A DNA stretch of 14,725 nucleotides, taken from positions 1 through 14,725 of the forward strand of contig JAPOOH010000216.1 of assembly GCA_026713505.1 (NCBI GenBank), given 5' to 3'. The DNA comes from Chloroflexota bacterium. Its GTDB lineage: Bacteria; Chloroflexota; Dehalococcoidia; Lucifugimonadales; Australimonadaceae. Below the pieces are notes generated by a model. That model was not told the DNA's origin. It did not search any database and was given only the letters and a program-made list of their open reading frames with translations. Position numbers and translations under genes: made by a program. Of the stretch, positions 6,182-14,394 are shown in pieces (position 1 is the first letter of the stretch; every line of letters begins with the position of its first letter).

Positions 6182-6949
6182 CTACCGCTTGACGACTCTT
6201 ACTGCAGTTGATGCCTTGCTTCCCTGAACGGTGAAGGAACTTGGTCGTGATTTGATGAGCAAACCGAGTTGCCTGTATCCGTAGTCCTTGCAGTTGAATG
6301 TAGGGTCAAGCTGCCTTATCTGAGCACCCACGGCCGCGAGGTTCGCCCAACCGTCAGGGGGCTTCGTCGCATTAGCTATGGCTTGGGTCACAGTTTCCAC
6401 CCATTCGTCGGTTGCGGCCCTTTGTGCCACGGGCTGAGGTTTCTTCGTAGGGGACTTGGTAGCTACGTTGTGCTTAGAGGCCTTGCTTTGTGGGGGTTTG
6501 TTTGCGCTGACAAAGCTATCAGTTTGAGCGAAGACCTCACATGCTGCCACAAAGGGCTTCGGGGTGGTGGACCGGCCGATACCCATCACGAACATACCCG
6601 CCTCGCGGATTCTGATGGCCAACCGGGTGTAGTCGCTGTCGCTGGAGACGATACAGAATCCATCCACCGTGCCGGAGTGCAATATGTCCATCGCCTCAAT
6701 GATCAGGGCCATGTCCGTCGCATTCTTCCCTGGTACGTATGCGAATTGCTGAACTGGGAGCATGCCGTTGACATGGATGGCTGCCTTCCAAGTGGATGTG
6801 CCGAAGTTCGCCCAATTCCCGTAGACACGGCGGGTAATCACGGTTCCATGTTTCTCGGTTTCAGCCAGGGCCTGTTCCATCAGCGCAGGCTGCGCATTGT
6901 CGCCGTCTATGAGCATTGCGATGCGACGGGCTTTATTCGGAGGTGGCAT
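6182..6949 (-). CDS. NYN-LOTUS protein (LabA-like PIN/NYN nuclease domain plus OST-HTH)
   Basis: Probable RNA-processing or RNA-binding protein. The 255-aa product has an N-terminal NYN (PIN-like) domain, about 8-147. Its acidic site is conserved: LIDGDNAQ (13-20, with Asp15, Asp17 and Asn18), NATDM (Asp79) and SSDSDYTRLA (Asp104 and Asp106), then the strand MGIG (122-125). A Lys/Ser/Thr-rich linker of about 150-180 leads to a C-terminal LOTUS/OST-HTH domain (about 182-243), with GWANLAAVGAQIRQLDPTF and YGYRQLGLLIKS. This is the LabA/DUF88-type architecture, and the active-site residues look intact. The start at 6949 has AGGA 7 nt upstream and lies 9 nt after the dppC stop, so it is probably co-transcribed with the transporter genes. 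Its base composition (near 50% GC in places) is clearly lower than that of the permeases, which suggests separate acquisition. Confidence 0.93.
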   Translation of the reverse strand: MPPPNKARRIAMLIDGDNAQPALMEQALAETEKHGTVITRRVYGNWANFGTSTWKAAIHVNGMLPVQQFAYVPGKNATDMALIIEAMDILHSGTVDGFCIVSSDSDYTRLAIRIREAGMFVMGIGRSTTPKPFVAACEVFAQTDSFVSANKPPQSKASKHNVATKSPTKKPQPVAQRAATDEWVETVTQAIANATKPPDGWANLAAVGAQIRQLDPTFNCKDYGYRQLGLLIKSRPSSFTVQGSKASTAVRVVKR

Positions 6950-6958
6950 GTATGCATC

Positions 6959-7861
6959 CTACAGTGGGCGGAGTTTGGGGTCGAGGTAGTCGCGGAGCCA
7001 GTCGCCGAGCAGGTTCATGGAGAGCACCGTGAGCATGATGGCGAGGCCCGGTATGACCGAGAGCCACCACGACGTGACGATGTAGTCGCGCCCCTCCGCG
7101 ATCATGACGCCCCACGTGGGGTTCGGCGGCGGGATGCCGGCGCCGAGGAAGCTGAGCGACGCCTCCAGCAGGATGACGTTCCCCACCAGGAGCGTCGCGA
7201 GGACGATGATGGTGTTGAAGACGTTGGGGAGGATGTGGCGGAAGACGATGCGGAGGTCTGACGCTCCGGCGACGCGGGCGCGCGCGACGAAGTCCATCTC
7301 CTTGAGGGTCAGCACCTCCGCCCGCACCTGCCGCGCATAGCGGGACCAGAGCAGCAGCGTCACGACGGCAACCGTCGTGGCCGCGCCGGGCTCGAACAGC
7401 ACAACGAGCACGAGCGCGAGCAGGATGAGCGGCAGCGAGAGGCTGACGTCCACCAGCCGCATGATGACGTGGTCCCACCATCGCCCGAAGTAGCCGGCCA
7501 CGAGGCCGAGCAGCGTCCCGACGGCGCCGCCGATGGCCAATGCGGCGAGCGAGACGAGCGCGGCCGTGCGCGCCCCGTAGATCATGCGGCTGAGGATGTC
7601 GCGCCCCTGCCGGTCGGTGCCGAGCGGGTGGGCCCACTCGCCGCCGTCCGTCCACGCGGGCGGCAGCAGGCGGTCGGCCAGGTCGCCGTCGATGGGGTCG
7701 TGCGGCGCGACGACCTCGGCGAACAGCGCCGGAACGACCAGGACGACGAGGAGCACGACGACGGGGACGACGGGATAGCGGCGCATGAACGCCCACGCCC
7801 TTCCGAGCATCCGGGCCCCGGGGATGCGCGTGGCGGCGGCAGGGGAGGTCGCGGCGTCCAC
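6959..7861 (-). CDS. dppC: ABC importer permease, DppC/OppC type
   Basis: Inner-membrane permease subunit of an Opp/Dpp-type importer. The 300-aa product has a first membrane segment at 31-50 (PVVPVVVLLVVLVVPALFAE). It then has the DppC signature HPLGTDRQGRDILSR (78-92) and further hydrophobic segments around 99-123, 140-157 and 215-235. The cytoplasmic EAA loop at 187-213 (KEMDFVARARVAGASDLRIV) contacts the ATPase. The C-terminus ends in the usual LGDWLRDYLDPKLR. The start is set at GTG 7861: AAGGAGG (7869-7875) lies 7 nt upstream, it begins one base after the dppB stop, and the upstream extension merely re-reads dppB in another frame. It pairs with dppB as the heterodimeric pore. The gene name follows the family; the substrate is unknown. 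Confidence 0.97.
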   Translation of the reverse strand: MDAATSPAAATRIPGARMLGRAWAFMRRYPVVPVVVLLVVLVVPALFAEVVAPHDPIDGDLADRLLPPAWTDGGEWAHPLGTDRQGRDILSRMIYGARTAALVSLAALAIGGAVGTLLGLVAGYFGRWWDHVIMRLVDVSLSLPLILLALVLVVLFEPGAATTVAVVTLLLWSRYARQVRAEVLTLKEMDFVARARVAGASDLRIVFRHILPNVFNTIIVLATLLVGNVILLEASLSFLGAGIPPPNPTWGVMIAEGRDYIVTSWWLSVIPGLAIMLTVLSMNLLGDWLRDYLDPKLRPL

Positions 7862-7862
7862 G

Positions 7863-8795
<933 letters not shown>

Positions 8796-8851
8796 CGGTT
8801 GGTCGTTCGCCGTTCGCCTGGCGAGGCGTCCTTATTTCCTCCCAACCCGCC

Positions 8852-8910
8852 CGGAGTGCTTGTGGAGGACACCCCCACGCCCCCGGGCTGAGGGGCGCCC
8901 CCGGCACTCC
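8852..8910. repeat. GC-rich palindromic intergenic element between the licD-like gene and dppB
   Basis: GGAGTGC near 8852 and GCACTCC near 8904 form an inverted repeat. It encloses a C- and G-rich core with further self-complementary stretches (CCCCCGGG, GGGGCGCCCCC). It lies in the 273-bp gap between two minus-strand genes and could fold in the mRNA. No T-run follows, so it is not a classic terminator. No gene is seen in this gap. Confidence 0.4.
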
Positions 8911-9029
8911 CGTGGCGCACCCTTTCAGCCGGTTCCCCTCTTCAGGCAGCCATGGTAGAGGGGCGCGGACAGCACGGGCAAGGGCGGCTCCCATACGACC
9001 CAGCCACTCCGTGTCACCTTCCGGTCACG

Positions 9030-9058
9030 CTGGATTCCCGCTTCGCGGGGATGACGGG
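9030..9058 (+). repeat. Short hairpin-bearing dispersed repeat, copy A
   Basis: Begins CTGGATTCCCGC and continues TTCGCGGGGATGACGGG; the core CCCGC-TTC-GCGGG forms a hairpin. A near copy is at 10191-10220. Both sit just past the 3' end of a minus-strand gene (here the licD-like gene, stop at 9069), where such hairpins can stabilise or attenuate mRNA. Confidence 0.75.
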
Positions 9059-9068
9059 ACAGGATGGC

Positions 9069-10013
9069 TCAGTTCCGCTGCGCGTCTTCCCTGACGAGGG
9101 CCATGGCGCGGACGCCGGCCTTGTAGTGTTCCTCCGCGGTCACGATGGGGCCGGGGCGGTAGGTGTAGTCGGCGCCGGGGTCGAGGAACTCCTCGTACAG
9201 CAACTCCCTGTGCCCGGGGTACGTGACGGTCATGGCATAGCAGGCGAAGCCCGGCACGTAGAACCGGGCGATGCCCCGTGCGTCGGTATTTGAGCGGCCC
9301 AGGCCCGCGACTGCCACTTCCGCGCCTCCCACGGGACCGCCCTCGCGGTCGAAGACCTGCACGCTGACGTTGGGGCGCGGCAGCAGGCCCCGGGAGAGCC
9401 TGCGCAGGAGCCTGGACCGGGGATCCAGGAGCGCGTCTGTTGCGACCTCTCCGACGACGTCGGCCTCGAACCCCGGCCCCTTGGGCGTGCGCCAATCGGG
9501 GCCGTACTTCCGGCGGAGGTACTCCTCGGGCGGGTTGGGCGTGCGGAAACGCTCGCCGATGAACTCGATCTCTCCGAGTGTCTCGAACAGGCTCAGCGGG
9601 AGCTCGACGCCCGGGAACTCGTATGCCCGCCCGTCGACGATCCGGTGGCAGGTCCAGTCCGTGCGGATGCCGTCCTTGATGAGGGCGACGCTGACGTGGC
9701 GGACGTTGGGCTTGATGCGCGGGTAGAAGCCGTGCGACCGGAACGCTTCGCCGACGCGGTAGATCGTGTCCATGTCGAGACCGTGCATGCCGATGACGCC
9801 CGCCGTATCCATCTCGTCGTCCCACGGGATGAAGCGCCCTTCGCGTACGGCGCCCAGGAGGGTGCCGGAGCCTATCCAGAAGGTGACGCCCTGCTCGTCG
9901 AAGATGCGCTTCACCTCTTTGAGGCGCGCTGCGGCGACCTCCGGGTCAAGAGGCGTGGGGTCCTTGATCGTCTTTTCGTAGGCTGCTTCGCCTGCGGCGT
10001 CCCGTTCAACCAT
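9069..10013 (-). CDS. LicD-like nucleotidyltransferase-fold protein with C-terminal beta-sandwich
   Basis: The N-terminal part of this 314-aa product belongs to the LicD/fukutin-type nucleotidyltransferase-fold family, whose members transfer phosphocholine or sugar phosphates to surface polymers. Seen: FWIGSGTLLGAVREGRFIPW (45-64), then DDEMD (65-69), matching the family pattern G-S-x-L-L-G-x-x-R ... I-P-W-D-D-D-x-D, with Glu in place of the third Asp. PPEEYLRRKYGPDWRTP (161-177) is the typical family C-terminal block. Residues about 214-290 (VSVQVFDREGGPVGGAEVAV, then SNTDARGIARFYVPG) resemble a carboxypeptidase-regulatory-like or Ig-like beta-sandwich, an unusual addition. ATG 10013 is preferred because GGAGG lies 7 nt upstream and upstream codons read through repeats and the binding-protein gene. 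It sits between the binding protein and dppB on the same strand. The acceptor substrate is unknown. Confidence 0.92.
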   Translation of the reverse strand: MVERDAAGEAAYEKTIKDPTPLDPEVAAARLKEVKRIFDEQGVTFWIGSGTLLGAVREGRFIPWDDEMDTAGVIGMHGLDMDTIYRVGEAFRSHGFYPRIKPNVRHVSVALIKDGIRTDWTCHRIVDGRAYEFPGVELPLSLFETLGEIEFIGERFRTPNPPEEYLRRKYGPDWRTPKGPGFEADVVGEVATDALLDPRSRLLRRLSRGLLPRPNVSVQVFDREGGPVGGAEVAVAGLGRSNTDARGIARFYVPGFACYAMTVTYPGHRELLYEEFLDPGADYTYRPGPIVTAEEHYKAGVRAMALVREDAQRN

Positions 10014-10035
10014 GTGGCACCTCCTCATGGGGGCT

Positions 10036-10067
10036 CTCACCGCGCGCTGAAGCGCGTTGCCCTCTCC
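10036..10067 (+). repeat. Dispersed palindromic repeat B, copy 1
   Basis: Starts CTCACCGCGCGCTGAAGCGC and ends GTTGCCCTCTCC; the core CGCGC-TGAA-GCGCG forms a hairpin. It differs by one base from 12218-12249. This copy lies in the leader of the licD-like gene, about 25 bp upstream of its start codon. Confidence 0.8.
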
Positions 10068-10190
10068 TGCCGAGCGGGCGAAAGGAGCATACACCCGTCC
10101 GAACGCGCCATGCTTTTCATCCAAGGCGGTCTTGCGTGACCGCGTCTCACCTCTCCCCATTCCGCCCCACCGTGTGCCTTGGCGGGCACT

Positions 10191-10220
10191 CTGGATTCCC
10201 GCCTTCGCGGGAAAGACGGG
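10191..10220 (+). repeat. Short hairpin-bearing dispersed repeat, copy B
   Basis: Near-identical to 9030-9058, with the hairpin CCCGC-CTTC-GCGGG. It lies 30 bp beyond the stop codon of the substrate-binding protein gene, between it and the licD-like gene. The position would suit differential expression of the binding protein over downstream genes, but that is inference. Confidence 0.75.
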
Positions 10221-10249
10221 TGAAGGGCGGTAATGACGGGGAGGACCCG

Positions 10250-12070
10250 TTATCTGGCGACGAGGCCTTCGAGGTTGTCGACAGGGGCGCCGGAGATCAT
10301 GCCGGAGAATACGAAGTCCGCGACGACGTCCGGGTCTGCGACGACGTCGTTGGGCAGCCAGAACAGCGGGACGTCCTGGTGCATGTCGTAGGCGAGGTTG
10401 CCCATGTCGCGCAGGAGGTCGTCCCGGTCCTGCGGGGTGTTGGTCTCGTACGCCCGGCGGATGAGCGCCTCGGTCGATGGGTCCTGGAAGCCGATATAGA
10501 GGCTGGGGAAGACCGAGCTTCCGTAGACGAGCATGGTGAGGAGCTGCGCGCCGCTGGACGAGGCCGAGAAGACGTGGTTGTCCCAGTGGATCTCGCGCTG
10601 CCGGCGGATGTAGTCGGTGGGGTCGACCTGCTGTTCGTCTATCTCGACGCCGACGTCGCGCCAGTAGTTCGCGATGGCTTGCTGCACGTCGATCGCCGCG
10701 GGCACGGCAGCGAGGGGCGTGAGCTGCATCGTCGTTCGCAGGGGATTGTCGGCGTTGTAGCCGGCCTCCGCGAGGAGCGTGCGGGCTGCGTCGGGATCGT
10801 AGCCGTACTCGTCCTCGAAGCGTGTCTCCCACTCGGGGTTCCAGCCCACGCGCTGGGCGTTGTCCGGCAGGTAGTGGTTGCGGAACATCGTGAGGCCCTT
10901 GCCGTCGAAGAACGCGTCGTTGATGGCGTCACGGTCGATGGCCTTGTTGAGGGCCCTGCGGACGCGGAGGTCGGTCAGCGGCGACGCGGGGTAGGCGGAG
11001 CAGCTCAGGAATGGGACGTCGTCCGGCGCCGCGTCCGGGTCGATGACGCACTCCTTCAGCGCCGGTGTGCCACTCGCTCCCACGCGGTCTTCCGCGGCGT
11101 TCGCCCCGGCCGGTACGTAGACGCCCTGCCACGTGAGGAAGAACCGCGTGGCGGGGACCCGGGCGGTGAACGTGACGTACTCCTGCGCGACGGCCTCGTT
11201 GGCGAGTTCCTCGGGCAGCTTGGCCAGGTGCACCTCTCCGGCGAGCAGTTTCGCGAGGCGCGTGGACGCCTCGGGGATGAACTGGAATTCGAACTCGGGG
11301 AAGTCCGGGGTGTCCCGCCAGTGGTCCTCGGCCCGCTGGTAGACCACGCCGGTCTGCTCGTCCATGGAGACGATCGTGTAGGGCGCGGTGCCGGCGAGCG
11401 GCGGTTCGCCAGCGACGGGGTCGCGTCCGCCGGTCAACTCGGCGAGGCGCGGGTCGTCCATGTAGTCGGCCCACTCTGCGGACGGCTTGCGCGCGAGCGT
11501 GCCCGGCCCTCGCGAGAGGAAGTCCGCCTTGCTGGCGATCTCCATGCCGCCCTGTATCTCCGAGATGACCTCGAACGTGTCCGCGTAGGGCTCGTCTGTG
11601 TGGAAGACGACCTCGTAGTCGTTCACGATCTCCACGTCGAGGACGTGGGTGCGGAGCGTGTTGGCTTCGGTGCTGGCGTCGTCGGGGAGGATGTTCATCA
11701 GCCAGGAGAAGCGGACATCCTCGGCGGTGAACTCGCCGTGGCCGCCGTTGAACCGCACGCCCTCTCGCAGCTTGAATCGCCACGAGTGGCCGTCCGGCTC
11801 GAGGCTCCACTCGGTGGCGAGCTGAGGGACGTACGCTCCGTTCGTCTTGTCGAAACCGACGAGGTACTCGTAATGGGGCCGCATGTACCAGTTGCTGTCC
11901 TGTCCGGGGATGCGGCGAATGTTGGTGAAGTCCCGCGGAGGGGCGACAGCCATCACGACCCGGTCGACGGCGGCGCCGGAGTCGGGGGAGCAGGCGATGG
12001 CGGCCCCGGCCAGGAGCGCGGCAACGGATGCGATGAGCAGGGAGAGCGAGAGCAGTCTGAGTGTGGACAT
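10250..12070 (-). CDS. Substrate-binding lipoprotein of a peptide-type ABC importer (family 5 SBP)
   Basis: Extracytoplasmic solute receptor that should deliver substrate to the DppB/DppC pore. The 606-aa product begins with a hydrophobic signal (LLSLSLLIASVAALLAGA) and a likely lipid-modified Cys27 (AIAC, a weak lipobox). The family 5 signatures are clear: YVPQLATEWSLEPDGHSWRF (80-99), GVRFNGGHGEFTAEDVRFSW (104-123), a central TDLRVRRALNKAIDRDAI and VPLFWLPN near the end. Family members bind oligopeptides, dipeptides, nickel, opines or sugars; the ligand here is not predictable. ATG 12070 is chosen because the signal peptide begins there. An earlier in-frame ATG adds a non-signal sequence read through repeats. 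A perfect -10 box lies 46 bp upstream. It is divergent from dppD. Confidence 0.96.
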   Translation of the reverse strand: MSTLRLLSLSLLIASVAALLAGAAIACSPDSGAAVDRVVMAVAPPRDFTNIRRIPGQDSNWYMRPHYEYLVGFDKTNGAYVPQLATEWSLEPDGHSWRFKLREGVRFNGGHGEFTAEDVRFSWLMNILPDDASTEANTLRTHVLDVEIVNDYEVVFHTDEPYADTFEVISEIQGGMEIASKADFLSRGPGTLARKPSAEWADYMDDPRLAELTGGRDPVAGEPPLAGTAPYTIVSMDEQTGVVYQRAEDHWRDTPDFPEFEFQFIPEASTRLAKLLAGEVHLAKLPEELANEAVAQEYVTFTARVPATRFFLTWQGVYVPAGANAAEDRVGASGTPALKECVIDPDAAPDDVPFLSCSAYPASPLTDLRVRRALNKAIDRDAINDAFFDGKGLTMFRNHYLPDNAQRVGWNPEWETRFEDEYGYDPDAARTLLAEAGYNADNPLRTTMQLTPLAAVPAAIDVQQAIANYWRDVGVEIDEQQVDPTDYIRRQREIHWDNHVFSASSSGAQLLTMLVYGSSVFPSLYIGFQDPSTEALIRRAYETNTPQDRDDLLRDMGNLAYDMHQDVPLFWLPNDVVADPDVVADFVFSGMISGAPVDNLEGLVAR

Positions 12071-12115
12071 GTTCCTATGGGGCGCGTTTTCTGGCGTCGG
12101 ATGACGGAAAGCGAC

Positions 12116-12121
12116 ATTATA
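12116..12121 (-). promoter_or_regulatory. Consensus -10 box for the substrate-binding protein gene
   Basis: TATAAT on the minus strand, 46 bp upstream of the start codon, in an otherwise GC-rich region. The -35 position holds only CACCCA, so either a non-canonical -35 or an activator would be needed. The predicted leader is roughly 35-40 nt. Confidence 0.55.
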
Positions 12122-12162
12122 TGCTAGTCGGAGGTGGGTGGGTGGGGGATCACCCCCATCCT

Positions 12163-12340
12163 GTCCTTCCCCCATCGAGGGGAAGGGACCAGGCACCTCC
12201 CCATCTTCCGTCCAGCCCTCACCGCGCGCTGAAGCGCGTTACCCTCTCCCACCATCGGGAGAGGGAGCGGACACCCTCCCCATCCTCCGCCCCGTCCAGT
12301 ACCCTCACCCTGACCCTCTCCCTACCAGGGGAGAGGGGAT
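12163..12340. repeat. Cluster of hairpin repeats in the divergent intergenic region
   Basis: Four palindromes follow one another between the divergent binding-protein and dppD genes. They are TTCCCC-CATCGA-GGGGAA near 12167-12182; repeat B copy 2 (CGCGC-TGAA-GCGCG, 12218-12249); CTCTCCC-ACCATC-GGGAGAG at 12244-12263; and CCCTCTCCC-TACCA-GGGGAGAGGG at about 12315-12338. The last is the widespread CCCTCACCCTGACCCTCTCCC type. They fill most of the 287-bp gap and would be transcribed into the dppD leader. Confidence 0.75.
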
Positions 12341-12357
12341 AAGGCCCGGAGTAACAA

Positions 12358-13392
12358 GTGAGCGAAACGGCGAACAGCGCGGGGCTGGGCGGCAATGTCG
12401 TGCTGGACGTGCATGAGTTGCAGACGCACCTCTTCACGAAGTGGGGGACGACGCGCGCCGTCGACGGGGTGAGCTTCCGCATCCACGAGGGGGAGACGCT
12501 CGGGCTCGTGGGCGAGTCCGGCTCCGGCAAGAGCATGACGGTGCTCTCGCTGCTGCGCCTGCTGCCGGAGGCCGCGCGCATCGTTGGGGGCCGCATCCTG
12601 CTGGACGGGGACGACGTCGTGCAGATGGGGATGGCCGACGTTCGCCGGATACGGGGACGCAAGATGTCGATGATCCTGCAGGACCCGCAGACGGCGCTGA
12701 ACCCGGTATTCACGGTAGGCAACCAGCTGATGGAGTCGATCGCGGCGCACCGAGGCAGCAACGGTACGCGGGAAAGCCGTGCGAACGTCAAAAAGCGAGC
12801 GTTGGAGGTGCTGCGGATGATGGGAGTCGCGGCGCCGGAGCGGCGACTCTCCGACTACCCCCACCAGATGAGCGGCGGGATGAAGCAGCGCGTCGTTGGG
12901 GGGATCGCCATCGAGAGCCAGCCGCGGCTGCTCATCGCCGATGAGCCGACCACGTCGCTGGACGTGACGATACAGGCGCAGTACCTCAGGCTGCTCAAGC
13001 AGGTACAGCGCGAGACCGGCGTCGCTATCCTGTTCATTACGCATGACATGGGCGTCGTGGCGCGGATGTGCGACCGGGTCGCGGTCATGTACGCGGGGCG
13101 CATCGTGGAGCAGGGAAGCGTCCAGGAGATATTCGACGCCCCGTCCCATCCCTACACGCAGGCGTTGCTCGGCTCCATCCCCCGCATGGAGGAGCGGGTC
13201 GCCCGGCTGACCACGATAGAGGGACAACCGCCCGCGCTCTACGCGCTGCCGCGGGGTTGCCGGTTCGCGGTGCGCTGTCCCCACGCCCACGACCGGTGCG
13301 AGGAAGCGTATCCGGCAGATTTCACCGGCCCGGGTGGCCACACCGCCGCCTGCTGGCTGCTGGAGGAGACGTGGAAGCCGATGTCCTCCTGA
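12358..13392 (+). CDS. dppD: ABC importer ATPase, DppD/OppD type
   Basis: Cytoplasmic ATPase that powers the importer with DppF. The 344-aa product contains Walker A GESGSGKS (52-59), Q-loop Gln108 in ILQDPQ, signature MSGGMKQR (171-178), Walker B LLIADE (191-196) and switch His229. Its C-terminal oligopeptide-transporter extension has GCRFAVRCP, then C and AACW (Cys301, 307, 314 and 332), the pattern known to hold an iron-sulphur cluster in this ATPase family. Oddities: the signature starts with Met instead of Leu, and VVGGIAIESQ follows where RVMIAMAL-like sequence is usual. Start is GTG 12358 with GGAG (12348-12351) 6 nt upstream. It overlaps dppF by 22 nt, so the two are translationally coupled. 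Confidence 0.97.
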   Translation: MSETANSAGLGGNVVLDVHELQTHLFTKWGTTRAVDGVSFRIHEGETLGLVGESGSGKSMTVLSLLRLLPEAARIVGGRILLDGDDVVQMGMADVRRIRGRKMSMILQDPQTALNPVFTVGNQLMESIAAHRGSNGTRESRANVKKRALEVLRMMGVAAPERRLSDYPHQMSGGMKQRVVGGIAIESQPRLLIADEPTTSLDVTIQAQYLRLLKQVQRETGVAILFITHDMGVVARMCDRVAVMYAGRIVEQGSVQEIFDAPSHPYTQALLGSIPRMEERVARLTTIEGQPPALYALPRGCRFAVRCPHAHDRCEEAYPADFTGPGGHTAACWLLEETWKPMSS

Positions 13393-14342
13393 GAGCGGAG
13401 AATCTCGAGAAGCACTTCCCCGTGACCGAGGGGCTGGTGCTGATGCGGACGGTGGGCCGTGTGCGCGCCGTCGACGGCATCAGCTTCGAGGTGCGGCGCG
13501 GCCGGACGCTCGCGCTCGTGGGCGAGTCCGGCTGCGGCAAGACGACAACGGCCAAACTCGTGCTCCGCCTCGAAACGCCGACGGGCGGGACCATCTCGAT
13601 GGAGGGACAGGATATCCACGCGCTGAGCGGGCAGGGCTTGCGCCGGTTCCGCACGCAGGTGCAGGCCGTGTTCCAGGACCCATGGAGTTCGCTCAGCCCG
13701 CGGATGCGGGTGGCGGAGATCGTCGCGGAGCCGCTGGTGGTCAACAAGAACGTGAGCCGTGGCGAGGCGCGCCAGCGCGTGCTGGAGCTGCTGAACGACG
13801 TAGGTCTGCGCCCCGAACAGGCCGACCTCTTCCCACACGAGTTCAGCGGCGGGCAGCGGCAGCGCATCGCCATGGCGAGCGCGCTGAGCGTTGCGCCTGC
13901 GCTCATCGTGCTCGACGAGCCGGTGTCGGCGCTCGACGTGTCCGTGCAGGCGCAGATCATGAACCTGCTGCGCGACCTGCAGGCGCAGCACGACGTGAGC
14001 TACCTGATGGTCTCGCACAACCTCGCGACGGTGCGCTACCTCGCGCACGAGGTCGCGGTGATGTACCTCGGCGAGATCGTCGAGCGGGCAGAGACCGATG
14101 ACCTGTACGAGCACCCGCTGCACCCGTACACGCAAGCGCTCTTCTCGTCCGCGCTCCCGGCGCATCCGGCGCAACAGCGCGACGAGGTGATGATCCAGGG
14201 CGAGCCGCCGAGCCCGCTCGATCCGCCGTCCGGGTGCCGCTTCCACCCGCGCTGCCCGTTCGCGAAGGCCGTCTGCGCGGAGGTCGCGCCGGAGTGGAAA
14301 GAGGAGACGCCGGGGCACTTCGTCGCGTGCCACCTGTATTAG
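13371..14342 (+). CDS. dppF: ABC importer ATPase, DppF/OppF type
   Basis: Second ATPase of the importer. The 323-aa product contains Walker A GESGCGKTT (51-59), Q-loop Gln102 in VFQDPW, signature FSGGQRQR (158-165), Walker B LIVLDE (178-183) and switch His216. The C-terminal extension has GCRFHPRCPFAKAVC and VACHLY (Cys289, 295, 302 and 320), again the iron-sulphur pattern. The GLVLMRTVGRVRAVDGISFE insert before Walker A is typical of DppF. All nucleotide-binding residues are present. Start is GTG 13371 inside the dppD end, preceded by GGAGG at 13362-13366; the spacing of 4 nt is short but the protein alignment fits. The family usually runs 320-330 aa, which agrees. Confidence 0.97.
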   Translation: MEADVLLRAENLEKHFPVTEGLVLMRTVGRVRAVDGISFEVRRGRTLALVGESGCGKTTTAKLVLRLETPTGGTISMEGQDIHALSGQGLRRFRTQVQAVFQDPWSSLSPRMRVAEIVAEPLVVNKNVSRGEARQRVLELLNDVGLRPEQADLFPHEFSGGQRQRIAMASALSVAPALIVLDEPVSALDVSVQAQIMNLLRDLQAQHDVSYLMVSHNLATVRYLAHEVAVMYLGEIVERAETDDLYEHPLHPYTQALFSSALPAHPAQQRDEVMIQGEPPSPLDPPSGCRFHPRCPFAKAVCAEVAPEWKEETPGHFVACHLY

Positions 14343-14355
14343 GGGAATGAACATC

Positions 14356-14378
14356 GATGGACAGGATGGACAGGATGG
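14356..14378 (+). repeat. Tandem 9-bp repeat GATGGACAG
   Basis: Two full copies and a partial third (GATGG) lie between the dppF stop and the downstream lipoprotein. An in-frame ATG at 14347 would make these bases coding (as Asp-Gly-Gln repeats), but the signal peptide starts at 14395, so it is more likely untranslated leader. Confidence 0.7.
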
Positions 14379-14394
14379 GGGAGCAGTGCAGGCC

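Noticed and set aside
10014..10832. N-terminal extension of the licD-like frame back to 10832
   Set aside because: The extension overlaps the binding-protein gene in another frame and crosses intergenic repeats; the ATG at 10013 has a strong GGAGG.
10136..12127. Long plus-strand open frame opposite the substrate-binding protein
   Set aside because: GC-rich antisense shadow; the minus strand encodes a clear family 5 binding protein and the plus frame has no recognisable motifs.
12071..12196. Upstream ATG at 12196 for the substrate-binding protein
   Set aside because: The added residues are translated repeats and bury the signal peptide; the consensus -10 box lies inside this stretch.
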